A stretch of DNA of 64,000 bases from Eubacterium sp. (GCA_015655975.1 DVEP01000038.1:1-64000); one strand, 5' to 3'; counted from the first letter of the stretch, positions 1-7,825 are shown. Notes: a model not told the origin generated them from the sequence alone. Numbers and translations: made by a program.

Positions 1-102
1 ACTGACTCCGCTTGAAAAACGAAATCAGTTTGTTGCTTAAAATTTAATTATTCTGCCATCGGTGGCCTTTTTTGTATTGTCTGCACAATTTGGGGCAGTA
101 CA
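1..102 (+). mobile_element. Right end of an IS3-family (IS150-group-like) insertion sequence
   Basis: The first 102 bases look like the 3' end of an insertion sequence cut by the window edge. A transposase-like reading frame stops at 38-40. The segment then ends in TTTGGGGCAGTACA (89-102), whose reverse complement begins TGTACTGCCCC, the kind of terminal inverted repeat seen in the IS150 group of IS3 elements. The left end lies outside the window, so neither the partner repeat nor a target duplication can be checked. The assignment is recall-based pattern matching. Confidence 0.6.
2..40 (+). CDS. C-terminal tail of an IS3-family transposase (OrfB), partial
   Basis: Reading from base 2 gives twelve codons, LTPLEKRNQFVA, then TAA at 38-40. 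IS3-family OrfB transposases commonly end in a short 'LTP-x-E-x-R-x-Q' tail shortly after the integrase core, and the inverted-repeat-like end at 89-102 follows at the expected distance. The catalytic DDE core lies off the left edge, so whether the element is active cannot be judged. So short a peptide could match by chance; the combination with the terminal repeat carries the call. Confidence 0.5.
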   Translation: MTPLEKRNQFVA

Positions 103-148
103 TTTAACCGACCTTTTTAATATAGTTTATAGTATTTGTTCGTTTTGA

Positions 149-1630
149 TTATTCCAATTCAATTTTGAAACAAAGAGGCATATCTTTGTGATAATTGCCG
201 TCAACACTGAGTTGAAGACCTTTTTTGCTTATTTCATAGTTTACTTTTGCATTACTGCCTAAAAGAGAAATATTTTTTACGCAGTAGCTTATATTTTGAT
301 TGTTTCTGCCTAAATATTTTGAGGTGTACTTGTTGTTTTTGCTTGTGCCGAGTACAAACATATAGATATAGCCGTTGTTGTATGTGAAACGAATGTCTTT
401 TGAGGTGTATTTGAAGTTTTCTTTGAAAGAGCCTGCTTTTCTTTTCTTTTTGTTTTCTCCGTAAATTTCAAACGGTTTGCATCCATAGATTGCTTCTTTG
501 CAGTTGTCAATCCACTCTCCGAGTTCAAGCAAAACTTTCTTCTCTTCTTCGCAGATTGTACCGTCTGCTTTCGGACCTACATTGAGCATAAAACATCCGT
601 TTTTTGAAAGCACATCTACAAAATTGCAGGCAACTTCGTTTGCTGTTTTAAACTTGTTGCCTTCAGTATAGCCCCAAGAATTTTTTGCTATCGCAGTGTC
701 ATTTTGCCAAATTTCAGGAGAAATTCCGTCAAGTTGACCTCTTTCAACATCGAAAGTTGCACAGTTTTTAACAACGCTGTCCAGTTTGTAAAAGACGGTA
801 ACTTCTTTGCCCCATTCTGTCGCTCTGTTGTAATAGTAGGCAAGAAATTTTTTTATATACGGTCTGAAGTCTTTTTGAGTAATCCACCAGTCAAAGTAAA
901 CGGCGCTCGGTTTGTTTAAATCTATCATTTCGGCGCTTGAAGCAAGCCAGTCTTCAAGCCAGTCTTTAGTCGGTACATAAAATTCATGGCAGTTTGTTGA
1001 CAGTTTTACTATTGTATCACTGCTTTTTCTGTGCGCAGGACCGTATAGGTCATTGTCTTTTCCTTGTGAAATATCGCAGTCGAAATCATGACAGCCGTTA
1101 AAAAACCAAAAGTGTTCTGCACGATGACTTGAGGTGCAAAAAGTGATGCCGTACTTGTCGCAGCTTTTGTGCAATTCTTCAAGAATATTTACCTTGGGAC
1201 CCATTTCGACTGAATTCCATTTGTTTAAATTACTTTTGTACATTTTAAATCCGTCGTGATGTTCGCCGACGGGCATAATAAATTTTGCGCCGCTTTTTTT
1301 AAACAAATCAAGCCATTCGTCAGCGTTGAATTTCTCGGCTTTAAACATAGGAATAAAATTTTTGTACGGAAATTTTTCAACTCCGCCGTAAACTTTATTG
1401 TGGTGTTTATTTGCAGACGAATTTTTTAAATACATAAGTCTCGGATACCATTCGTTTACATAAGCGGGTACGCTGTAAACACCCCAGTGAATGAAAAGAC
1501 CGAGTTTGCCGTATGCGTACCAATCGGGTGTTTTGTGCTTTGACAAACTGTTCCAGTCATCTTTAAATTGTCCGTTTTCAATAGTTTCGTCAATAATTTT
1601 TAAGTAGTCTTTGATATTGTTGATGTCCAT
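149..1630 (-). CDS. Alpha-L-fucosidase, GH29 family, cytoplasmic
   Basis: Predicted 493-residue GH29 retaining alpha-L-fucosidase, which releases fucose from glycans. Visible motifs are GLFIHWG (44-50), the GEHHDGF substrate-binding segment (122-128), YFDWW with Asp247 as the expected nucleophile, and a later LNVGPKADGTI segment typical of the family. The start chosen is the ATG at 1630, which has AGGAGG just upstream; an in-frame ATG 14 codons earlier has no such site. There is no signal peptide, so it should act on imported oligosaccharides. Length is normal for bacterial GH29. It stands alone, next to an IS end and divergent from an exonuclease gene. The exact linkage specificity cannot be read from sequence. 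Confidence 0.9.
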   Translation of the reverse strand: MDINNIKDYLKIIDETIENGQFKDDWNSLSKHKTPDWYAYGKLGLFIHWGVYSVPAYVNEWYPRLMYLKNSSANKHHNKVYGGVEKFPYKNFIPMFKAEKFNADEWLDLFKKSGAKFIMPVGEHHDGFKMYKSNLNKWNSVEMGPKVNILEELHKSCDKYGITFCTSSHRAEHFWFFNGCHDFDCDISQGKDNDLYGPAHRKSSDTIVKLSTNCHEFYVPTKDWLEDWLASSAEMIDLNKPSAVYFDWWITQKDFRPYIKKFLAYYYNRATEWGKEVTVFYKLDSVVKNCATFDVERGQLDGISPEIWQNDTAIAKNSWGYTEGNKFKTANEVACNFVDVLSKNGCFMLNVGPKADGTICEEEKKVLLELGEWIDNCKEAIYGCKPFEIYGENKKKRKAGSFKENFKYTSKDIRFTYNNGYIYMFVLGTSKNNKYTSKYLGRNNQNISYCVKNISLLGSNAKVNYEISKKGLQLSVDGNYHKDMPLCFKIELE

Positions 1631-1654
1631 AAAATACCTCCTCAATATAACTAT

Positions 1655-1683
1655 AGTGTATATGTTTTTCAATACAGTTGCAA
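1655..1683 (-). promoter_or_regulatory. Predicted promoter of the GH29 gene
   Basis: On the minus strand, TTGCAA (1678-1683) and TACACT (1655-1660) are separated by 17 bases, about 25 bases upstream of the GH29 start. This fits a housekeeping sigma-A promoter. It lies back to back with the exonuclease promoter. Confidence 0.5.
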
Positions 1684-1695
1684 TTGTAAAAAATC

Positions 1696-1724
1696 TTGAA
1701 TAGTATTGTAGTTTATGATAGAAT
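1696..1724 (+). promoter_or_regulatory. Predicted promoter of the exonuclease gene
   Basis: TTGAAT (1696-1701), a 17-base spacer and TAGAAT (1719-1724) match a sigma-A promoter and sit 18 bases before the start codon, leaving only a very short leader. Confidence 0.5.
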
Positions 1725-1742
1725 TTTCAGGGAAGTGATAAA

Positions 1743-2261
1743 ATGTATTTACCCGACAATTATGTTGTGTTTGATATAGAAACTACGGGAATGTCGCCCG
1801 AATATGCCGAGATAATAGAAATAGGCGCGCTGAAATGTGAAAACAATGAAATCGTTGACAGTTTTCAGACTTTGGTAAGACCTGACTATGCCATACCGTA
1901 CAAAATAACGAAAATGACGGGAATTTCAAATGAAGATGTTTACAACGCCCCTGAAATTTCAGATGTGATTTTTGATTTTGACGATTTTGTAAAAGGCTAT
2001 GCAGTTGTAGGACACAATGTGAATTTTGATATTCGTTTTATGGACTACTACTATTCTTGTTTCGGCGGGAGTTTTTCTCCTGTTTACTATGATACTCTTC
2101 ATATTGCAAAAAAAGTTTTTCGTGAAAATGGTATAGAAGTCGAAAATTTTAAACTTGAAACTTTAAAAAGTTTTTTAGATGTAAATATCATTTCTCACCG
2201 AGCGCTTGAAGACTGCGAAGTTACAAAAGTTTTGTTCGACTATTGTAAGAGCAATTTGTGA
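1743..2261 (+). CDS. Stand-alone DEDDh 3'-5' exonuclease (DnaQ/PolC-exonuclease-like)
   Basis: A 172-residue protein with the full DEDDh exonuclease signature: FDIETTG near residue 10 (first Asp and Glu), GHNVNFD in the middle, and HRALED near the C-terminus, which supplies the catalytic His and last Asp. It resembles the proofreading exonuclease domain of PolC or DnaQ but has no polymerase or accessory domain, so it probably acts in DNA repair or nucleic-acid turnover. GAAGTG precedes the ATG. It is monocistronic, between its own promoter and a strong hairpin. The exact substrate cannot be assigned. Confidence 0.85.
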   Translation: MYLPDNYVVFDIETTGMSPEYAEIIEIGALKCENNEIVDSFQTLVRPDYAIPYKITKMTGISNEDVYNAPEISDVIFDFDDFVKGYAVVGHNVNFDIRFMDYYYSCFGGSFSPVYYDTLHIAKKVFRENGIEVENFKLETLKSFLDVNIISHRALEDCEVTKVLFDYCKSNL

Positions 2262-2290
2262 GTAAAAAATAATTAAATAACAAATCTAAA

Positions 2291-2322
2291 AAATAGAGTA
2301 CGGAACATTCCGTACTCTATTT
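2291..2322. terminator. Bidirectional terminator hairpin
   Basis: A perfect 15-base-pair inverted repeat (arms AAATAGAGTACGGAA and its complement, two unpaired bases between) lies between the convergent exonuclease and FAD-dehydrogenase genes. A-rich and T-rich flanks allow termination from both sides. Confidence 0.8.
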
Positions 2323-2382
2323 CAGTATATGGTTTGATATTTGCAATTATAATGATATATAGTTAATTATTAAAATATTGCA

Positions 2383-3981
2383 TTAATAATCGTGCTCGTC
2401 CTCTAAAACTGCGTGCGCGCATTTAATACCGTCGTTTGCGGCGCTGATTATTCCTCCCGCATATCCTGCACCTTCTCCGCAGGGATAAACTCCGTTTACG
2501 GAACACTGCAGAAAATCATCTCGTAAAATTCTTACGGGCGATGAACTTCTTGTTTCAGGCGCTGTAAGAACTGCGTCGTACAGACTGAAACCTTCAAGTT
2601 TTTTGTTCATTTCAACAATGGCGCTTTTCATAGTTTCGCTGACAGCATTCGGTAAACACTCCGTCAAATCGCACAGCGTTACGCCTGTCGGACAGGTCGG
2701 TTTGACACTTCCCAAAGATTTTGAAAGTTTACCGTTCAAAAAGTCGCCTACAAGCTGTGCAGGGGCATTGTAGTTTGAACCTGCTATTTGAAATGCTTTT
2801 TGCTCGATTTCTCTTTGATAGTATATTCCTGCAAGCGGATGTTCACTCGGGAAATTTTCAGGTTCGATACCTACAAGAAGTGCAGAGTTTGCGTTTTCGC
2901 CGTCACGGGCAAGCTCGCTCATTCCGTTTACAACTACTCCGCCTTTTTCACTTGCTGCGGCAACAACTGTTCCGCCCGGGCACATACAAAAAGTGTATGC
3001 TCCTCTTTCGTGTAGTTTATGGCAACTCAATTTGTAGTCGGCAGCGCCCAAAGCCTTATGGTTTGCGAATTTACCGTACTGTGCTTTATTGATTAAAGAT
3101 TGCGGATGCTCAATTCTTGCACCTACCGAAAACGGCTTTTGAATAATTTTTATGCCCGAGTTATAAAGCATTTCAACAGTATCTCTTGCGCTGTGTCCTA
3201 TTGCCAAAATCACGCTGTCTGTTTCAATATCGACATTTTCGCCGTTGTGGGAATAGGTAATGCCGTGAATAAACCCGTTTGCAGAAATAAGTTTTTCAAG
3301 TTTGCATTCAAGACGCACTTCTCCGCCGAGTGAAATTATTTTTTTTCGGATGTTTTTGACAACTATTGCAAGTCGGTCTGTTCCTATATGCGGTTTTGAA
3401 GAATATAGTATTTCTTCGGGCGCGCCCGCTTCATACAATTCTTCCAAAATTTTGTGTATATACGGACTTTTTATTCCTGTTGTCAACTTGCCGTCGCTGA
3501 AAGTACCTGCTCCGCCTTCTCCGAATTGAACATTTGATTCGCGGTTTAATTCTTTCTTTTCCCAAAACAGATTGACATCTTTCTGCCTGTCTTCAACTGC
3601 TTTGCCTCGTTCTATTATTATAGGCTTTAAACCTGAAAGCGCAAGTACGAGTCCTGCAAACATTCCTGCAGGACCGAAACCTACAACGACAGGTCTTAAA
3701 TTGCTTTTTCGCTTGTTTTCAGGCAGTTTGTAAACATAAGGTTCAACTATTTGAATTTTTGAATTGTTCAGTTTCTTAAAGACCTGCTTTTCGTTGTCTA
3801 AAACTACATCTACTGCGTAAATGAACTGAATATTGTCTTTTTTTCTTGCATCTACGCTTTTCTTGAAAATCGTGAGCCTTTTTATGTCGCTTTCTTTTAT
3901 TTTTAATATTTTTGACGCTTTTTTCGTCAATTCGCTTTCGCTTTCGTCAAGTGAGAGTTTGATTTCACTAATTCTTATCAT
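2383..3981 (-). CDS. NAD(P)/FAD-dependent oxidoreductase, COG2509-like
   Basis: A 532-residue flavoprotein of the family described as uncharacterised FAD-dependent dehydrogenases. An N-terminal region of about 95 residues precedes the dinucleotide-binding motif GFGPAGMFAGLVLA. Near the C-terminus, GVYPCGEGAGYAGGI is the second FAD-contacting stretch typical of this group. No signal peptide or membrane segment is seen. The start overlaps the end of the upstream flavoprotein gene by 14 bases, suggesting coupled translation. Physiological substrate and acceptor are unknown for the family; a redox or tRNA-modification role would be speculation. Confidence 0.8.
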   Translation of the reverse strand: MIRISEIKLSLDESESELTKKASKILKIKESDIKRLTIFKKSVDARKKDNIQFIYAVDVVLDNEKQVFKKLNNSKIQIVEPYVYKLPENKRKSNLRPVVVGFGPAGMFAGLVLALSGLKPIIIERGKAVEDRQKDVNLFWEKKELNRESNVQFGEGGAGTFSDGKLTTGIKSPYIHKILEELYEAGAPEEILYSSKPHIGTDRLAIVVKNIRKKIISLGGEVRLECKLEKLISANGFIHGITYSHNGENVDIETDSVILAIGHSARDTVEMLYNSGIKIIQKPFSVGARIEHPQSLINKAQYGKFANHKALGAADYKLSCHKLHERGAYTFCMCPGGTVVAAASEKGGVVVNGMSELARDGENANSALLVGIEPENFPSEHPLAGIYYQREIEQKAFQIAGSNYNAPAQLVGDFLNGKLSKSLGSVKPTCPTGVTLCDLTECLPNAVSETMKSAIVEMNKKLEGFSLYDAVLTAPETRSSSPVRILRDDFLQCSVNGVYPCGEGAGYAGGIISAANDGIKCAHAVLEDEHDY

Positions 3982-5134
3982 TTGTTCTACCTGCTATTTC
4001 TTCTGCAACCGTAAGTGCGCTTGAAAATGCCCATTGCAAATTGTACCCTCCGCAAGGACCCTGAACATCAAGAACTTCTCCTGTTGCAAATAGATTTTTT
4101 GAAAGTTTAGATTCTGAATTTTCAGTAAATTCACTTGTTTTCATTCCGCCGCATGTTATTTGTGCGTGCTCAAAACCAAGCGTTCCTGTGATTATAATTC
4201 GCCACGACTTACAGTATTTAGCCATCTTGCTGCAGTCTTTTTCGGATTGCTTTTCAATTATCTCTGAAAGTTTTATGCCGAGTATTCCTATCAAATCGCC
4301 GTTTTTTTGTATATGCTCTTTGATTTCTTCTTCGGTCATAGTCGGAACAAGGTCTAAAACTGCAACATTTTTTTCGCCCTTGTGTTTAGCAAAAACTTCC
4401 GACAAGTTCATTATAACTATTCCCGACAGGCCGTAGTCTGTAAAAAGAACTTCACCGTATTCACTTTTGATGATTTGTTTGTCGCATTCAGCCGAAACAA
4501 TGCATTTTCTTCGTACGCCCTTTAACGCTCTGCAATTTTTAGAACTTGATTTTAATTGCACAAGCGACGGCAAAAGTTCTGTTGCAGTGTGCCCGAATTG
4601 ACTGAGCAATTCATAACCGCTTCCGTCGGAACCGAGATTTTTTTGGGCCTGACCGCCGCAGGAAACAACGACAAAGTCAAAGTTTTTAATAGTTTGGTTT
4701 TTATTTTCTCTTGAAATATGGAGAGTGTATTTGTTGTTCTCGTCTTTTGAAATGCTTTTTACTTTCGCACAAGTCAGAAGTTTTATATGAAGTTTTTCAA
4801 TTGTTTTTTCAAAAATCTTTACGACGGAACTTGCTTGTAAAGAAAGCGGATAAATACGGTTTTCGCTGTCTTTTACGGTTTCTGTTCCTATACTTTTGAA
4901 AAAATCAATCGTTTTTGAAACATTGTTTTTTTCAAATATGTTTTGTGCAAAAGTTGTTTCATAATGCGCATTTGCATTTGATAAATTGCATCTGCCGTTT
5001 CCCGTTGCAAGCAATTTTCTGCCTATGATTTCTTCCTTTTCAATTAAAACAATTTCTGATTTAGGTAAAAGTTGTTTCAATTTTATGGCGCAAACAAGTC
5101 CCGAAGCACCTGCGCCGATTATTGCACAATTCAT
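3968..5134 (-). CDS. HI0933/BaiN-like NAD(P)/FAD-dependent oxidoreductase
   Basis: A 388-residue flavoprotein starting with a Rossmann FAD-binding motif (IGAGASGLVCAIKLK). It also carries GRKLLATGNGRCNLSN, a hallmark of the HI0933 family, and a C-terminal segment (FATGEVLDVQGPCGGYNLQ) that closes the FAD site. BaiN from bile-acid-converting clostridia belongs to this broad family, but most members have unknown substrates, so no bile-acid role is claimed. The ATG has GGAG upstream and a clear promoter at 5191-5219. It is the first gene of a two-gene operon with the downstream COG2509-like enzyme. Confidence 0.85.
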   Translation of the reverse strand: MNCAIIGAGASGLVCAIKLKQLLPKSEIVLIEKEEIIGRKLLATGNGRCNLSNANAHYETTFAQNIFEKNNVSKTIDFFKSIGTETVKDSENRIYPLSLQASSVVKIFEKTIEKLHIKLLTCAKVKSISKDENNKYTLHISRENKNQTIKNFDFVVVSCGGQAQKNLGSDGSGYELLSQFGHTATELLPSLVQLKSSSKNCRALKGVRRKCIVSAECDKQIIKSEYGEVLFTDYGLSGIVIMNLSEVFAKHKGEKNVAVLDLVPTMTEEEIKEHIQKNGDLIGILGIKLSEIIEKQSEKDCSKMAKYCKSWRIIITGTLGFEHAQITCGGMKTSEFTENSESKLSKNLFATGEVLDVQGPCGGYNLQWAFSSALTVAEEIAGRTNDKN

Positions 5135-5190
5135 TTGTTTACTCCATAAATATGCGAATTTAGTTTGCAGTTTATATAATATTCAGTCTT

Positions 5191-5219
5191 ATGATACTAT
5201 ATCTAAAACGAATATGCAA
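5191..5219 (-). promoter_or_regulatory. Predicted promoter of the flavoprotein operon
   Basis: Minus-strand TTGCAT (5214-5219), 17-base spacer and TATCAT (5191-5196), upstream of the HI0933-like gene and divergent from the rpmG promoter. Confidence 0.55.
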
Positions 5220-5269
5220 ATATTTTATCACATTTTTTGAATTTTGACGGTGTAAAATAAAAAAAACTA

Positions 5270-5298
5270 TTGACTGTTTGTACTTTTTGTGGTAAATT
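5270..5298 (+). promoter_or_regulatory. Predicted promoter of rpmG-secE-nusG
   Basis: TTGACT (5270-5275), a 17-base spacer and TAAATT (5293-5298). The leader that follows (about 5305-5384) holds a G-rich/C-rich pair around 5315-5339 and GATTGC/GCAATC repeats at 5348-5366. They could fold but are not a clear terminator. Confidence 0.5.
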
Positions 5299-5384
5299 AT
5301 ATACACCTCTTAAAAGGGGGCTTTATTTTTGTGCCCGCTTTTTTCGTGATTGCTTGCGTTGCAATCGCAATGAGGGAGGCAAAT

Positions 5385-5417
5385 ATGTCGAAATTTTATT
5401 TGGAGGTGCCACGATGA
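5385..5417 (+). CDS. Possible 10-codon leader peptide overlapping rpmG
   Basis: ATG at 5385 is preceded by GGGAGG (5373-5378) and opens a ten-codon frame, MSKFYLEVPR, whose TGA stop (5415-5417) overlaps the ATG of rpmG in an ATGA arrangement. The frame also runs through the rpmG ribosome binding site (5401-5406). This geometry is typical of translational coupling, but the peptide itself has no recognisable function and so short a frame may be chance. Confidence 0.35.
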   Translation: MSKFYLEVPR

Positions 5418-5563
5418 GAGTTAAAGTAACATTGGCATGTACTGAGTGCAAACAACGCAACTACAATACAATGAAAAACAAAAAGAATACTCCTGACAGG
5501 TTAGAGATGAATAAGTACTGCAGATTTTGCAAGAAACACACTCTTCACAGGGAAACAAAGTAA
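5414..5563 (+). CDS. rpmG: 50S ribosomal protein L33, zinc-binding type
   Basis: A 49-residue ribosomal protein L33. Two CxxC pairs, CTEC and CRFC, mark the zinc-binding ('C+') form. The ATG at 5414 is chosen because TGGAGG lies just upstream and the N-terminus MRVKVTLACTEC matches the family; longer in-frame starts would add a non-conserved peptide. It is followed by secE 15 bases later, the classic Firmicutes order rpmG-secE-nusG. It may be translationally coupled to a tiny upstream frame. Confidence 0.95.
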   Translation: MRVKVTLACTECKQRNYNTMKNKKNTPDRLEMNKYCRFCKKHTLHRETK

Positions 5564-5578
5564 CGGAGGTCCGCAATT

Positions 5579-5983
5579 ATGGCAGATGAAAAAAAGACCC
5601 CGGCAAAAAAGGCTGATACTAAAGCTGACTCTAAGAAAAGCAAGTCTGCTAAAGATAGTACAAAGTCTAAAAAAGACAGCAAAAAAGACGGCAAGAAAAA
5701 GAAGAAAAATCCTTTTAAATCAGTAGGCAATTTCTTCAAAAGCGTAAGGTCTGAAAGCAAGAAAGTTGTTTGGGCAGACGCAAAAGATACTTTGAAGAAC
5801 TCACTTGTTGTACTTGTTGTTGTTGCAATCGCAGGCGTTGCAATCTATGCTACCGACAGTCTTCTTGCACTTGGCATGAAGGGTATCAAGAGCATTAAAG
5901 AGAACACAACTGTTTCAACCACAGCAGAGGAAACAACAACTGCTGCCGACGCAGATACCTCAACTACTGCAGCTGCCGAATAA
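5579..5983 (+). CDS. secE: Preprotein translocase subunit SecE
   Basis: A 134-residue SecE, the small subunit of the SecYEG channel. The conserved core is FFKSVRSESKKVVWADAKD followed by one membrane span (about residues 78-102), as in single-span Gram-positive SecE. Unusual features are a ~45-residue Lys/Ser/Asp-rich N-terminal extension and a ~30-residue Thr/Ala-rich tail after the membrane span; typical Firmicutes SecE is about 60-75 residues. It sits between rpmG and nusG, which supports the identity despite the odd tails. Confidence 0.9.
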   Translation: MADEKKTPAKKADTKADSKKSKSAKDSTKSKKDSKKDGKKKKKNPFKSVGNFFKSVRSESKKVVWADAKDTLKNSLVVLVVVAIAGVAIYATDSLLALGMKGIKSIKENTTVSTTAEETTTAADADTSTTAAAE

Positions 5984-5995
5984 GGAGGCTGAAAA

Positions 5996-6523
5996 ATGGA
6001 AGAAGCAAAGTGGTATGTAGTTCATACATTTTCCGGCTACGAAAACAAGGTTGCAAGCAACATTGAAACTGTTGTTGAAAACCGCGGTATGCAAGACTTA
6101 ATTCAAGAAGTTGCAATACCTACCGAAACCGATGTTGAAATTAAAGAAGACGGAACAAAAAAAGAGTTTGAAAGAAAAACATTTCCCGGCTATGTTCTTG
6201 TTAAGATGATTATAACAGACGAGTCTTGGTATGTTGTTCGCAACACAAGAGGTTGTACGGGTTTTGTCGGCCCTGAAAGCAACCCTGTTCCGCTCAGCGA
6301 CGAAGAAGTTAAGGCTCTCGGCGTTGAAAAAGTAAATATCAAAGCGCCTTACGCTGTAGGCGATTCGGTAAATGTTGTACAAGGTCCTCTCGAGGGCTTT
6401 TCCGGTATAGTTGATGAAATCGACATCAACAAAAACAGCGTTCAGGTAACTGTATCAATGTTTGGCAGAGAAACAAAGGTAGAATTTGAACTCGACCAAC
6501 TTGAAAAAGTTACAGAAGAATAA
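5996..6523 (+). CDS. nusG: Transcription termination/antitermination factor NusG
   Basis: A 175-residue NusG. The N-terminal NGN domain begins AKWYVVHTFSGYENKVA and includes FPGYVLVKM; the C-terminal KOW domain contains GDSVNVVQGPLEGFSGIVDEI. It binds RNA polymerase, modulates pausing and couples transcription to ribosomes or Rho. Length and domain order are standard. It is 12 bases after secE, with an AGGAGG site, in the expected secE-nusG-rplK order. Confidence 0.95.
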   Translation: MEEAKWYVVHTFSGYENKVASNIETVVENRGMQDLIQEVAIPTETDVEIKEDGTKKEFERKTFPGYVLVKMIITDESWYVVRNTRGCTGFVGPESNPVPLSDEEVKALGVEKVNIKAPYAVGDSVNVVQGPLEGFSGIVDEIDINKNSVQVTVSMFGRETKVEFELDQLEKVTEE

Positions 6524-6532
6524 TTTAATTCA

Positions 6533-6576
6533 ATAATCAGCAGTATATCTGCTTATTATCATTGCATTTTTGCAAT
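6533..6576 (+). other. Tandem small hairpins between nusG and rplK
   Basis: Two inverted repeats follow nusG: an imperfect one around GCAGTATATCTGC (6533-6559) and a perfect 6-base-pair ATTGCA/TGCAAT stem with a TTTT loop (6561-6576). Neither has a strong T-run, so they may be RNA-processing or pause structures rather than terminators. Confidence 0.4.
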
Positions 6577-6578
6577 GA

Positions 6579-6607
6579 GTGGGAGGGGAATCCCCGCCAA
6601 TTACCAC
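6579..6607 (+). promoter_or_regulatory. Putative ribosomal protein L1 binding site before rplK
   Basis: The leader reads GTGGGAGG (6579-6586), a small GGGG/CCCC stem, then TTACCAC (6601-6607). The GTGGGAGG...TACCAC pairing closely resembles the L1-binding stalk of 23S rRNA. L1 is known to repress its own mRNA by binding such a mimic in other bacteria. A shortened second copy precedes rplA (7061-7086). Confidence 0.6.
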
Positions 6608-6626
6608 ATATTAGGAGGAAATTAAA

Positions 6627-7052
6627 ATGGCTCAAAAGGTTGTAGGCTTAATTAAGCTTCAAATCCCTGCCGGCAAAGCTACACCGGCTCCGCCTGTCGG
6701 ACCTGCTCTTGGTCAGCACGGCGTAAACATTATGGCTTTCACAAAAGAATTCAATGAAAGAACAAAGAACGACGCAGGTCTTATTATTCCTGTTGTTATT
6801 ACAGTTTTTGAAGACCGTTCATTTACTTTCGTAACAAAAACTCCACCTGCTGCAGTGCTCATCAAAAAAGCATGCGGAATTGACAAAGCTTCAGGCGTTC
6901 CGAACAAGAACAAAGTTGCTAAGTTGACAAAAGAACAGGTGCAGAAAATTGCAGAAACAAAAATGCCCGACTTAAACGCTGCAAGCCTTGAGGCTGCTAT
7001 GTCAATGGTTGCCGGTACAGCAAGAAGCATGGGCGTAGAAGTAGAGGAATAA
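6627..7052 (+). CDS. rplK: 50S ribosomal protein L11
   Basis: A 141-residue L11, which forms the GTPase-associated centre with 23S rRNA and L10-L12. Recognisable are the Pro-rich PAGKATPAPPVGPALGQHGVNI near the N-terminus and the C-terminal RNA-binding segment ending in VAGTARSMGVEVEE (both segments summarised from the reading frame). AGGAGG lies before the ATG. It forms an operon with rplA and is probably repressed by L1 through the leader motif upstream. Confidence 0.96.
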   Translation: MAQKVVGLIKLQIPAGKATPAPPVGPALGQHGVNIMAFTKEFNERTKNDAGLIIPVVITVFEDRSFTFVTKTPPAAVLIKKACGIDKASGVPNKNKVAKLTKEQVQKIAETKMPDLNAASLEAAMSMVAGTARSMGVEVEE

Positions 7053-7060
7053 TTCCCCGA

Positions 7061-7086
7061 GTGGGAGGAAAAATCCGTTAAACCAC
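7061..7086 (+). promoter_or_regulatory. Second putative L1 binding site, between rplK and rplA
   Basis: GTGGGAGG (7061-7068) and ACCAC (7082-7086) repeat the motif found before rplK, with a shorter inner loop. The site is 22 bases before the rplA start and just upstream of its GGGAGG, so bound L1 could block rplA translation directly. Confidence 0.55.
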
Positions 7087-7108
7087 ATATCTGGGAGGTA
7101 AATGATTT

Positions 7109-7816
7109 ATGAAACACGGAAAAAAATATATTGACGGTGCAAAACTTATTGACCGTACAAATTTATATGACGCTGAAGAAGCTCTTGACCTTACAGTTAA
7201 GACTGCTACAGCAAAATTTGATGAAACAGTAGAAGCTCACATTCGTCTCGGCGTTGACTCAAGACACGCTGACCAGCAGGTTAGAGGCGCTGTTGTACTT
7301 CCTAACGGAACAGGTAAAGATGTGAGAGTTGCTGTTTTTGCAAAGGGCGACCTTGCAAAAGCTGCTGAAGAAGCAGGCGCAGATGTAGTAGGCGACGCTG
7401 ACCTTGTTGCTAAAATTCAAGGCGGCTGGATGGACTTCGATGTTGCTATCGCAAGCCCTGACATGATGGGATTTGTAGGCCGTTTAGGTAAAATCCTCGG
7501 TCCGAGAGGTCTCATGCCTTCTCCAAAAGCAGGCACAGTAACAATGGATGTTGCTAAAGCAGTTCAGGAAGCAAAGGCAGGTAAAATTGAATACCGTCTT
7601 GACAAAACAAACATCATTCACTGCCCAATCGGTAAAGCATCATTCGGCACTGAAAAACTTCTTGAAAACTTCAATACACTTATCAACGCTGTAGTAAAGG
7701 CTAAACCTTCAGCTGCAAAAGGTCAGTATATTAAATCTATTGCAGTTGCAAGCACAATGGGCCCGGGCGTTCGTGTTAACCCTGCAAAATACAGTGCAGT
7801 AAGTTCTGCTGAATAA
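7109..7816 (+). CDS. rplA: 50S ribosomal protein L1
   Basis: A 235-residue L1, the protein of the mobile stalk at the ribosomal E site and a translational repressor of its own operon in well-studied bacteria. Conserved features include MKHGKKYIDGAKLID at the start, GRLGKILGPRGLMPSPKAGT in the centre and GPGVRVNP near the end. Its ATG is preceded by GGGAGG and a candidate autoregulatory L1 site. A new promoter for rplJ-rplL begins 9 bases after the stop. Confidence 0.96.
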   Translation: MKHGKKYIDGAKLIDRTNLYDAEEALDLTVKTATAKFDETVEAHIRLGVDSRHADQQVRGAVVLPNGTGKDVRVAVFAKGDLAKAAEEAGADVVGDADLVAKIQGGWMDFDVAIASPDMMGFVGRLGKILGPRGLMPSPKAGTVTMDVAKAVQEAKAGKIEYRLDKTNIIHCPIGKASFGTEKLLENFNTLINAVVKAKPSAAKGQYIKSIAVASTMGPGVRVNPAKYSAVSSAE

Positions 7817-7825
7817 TTTTAGGTA

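Noticed and set aside
5270..5413. N-terminal extension of L33
   Set aside because: It would begin inside the promoter and add a non-conserved peptide; the start at 5414 has a good ribosome binding site.
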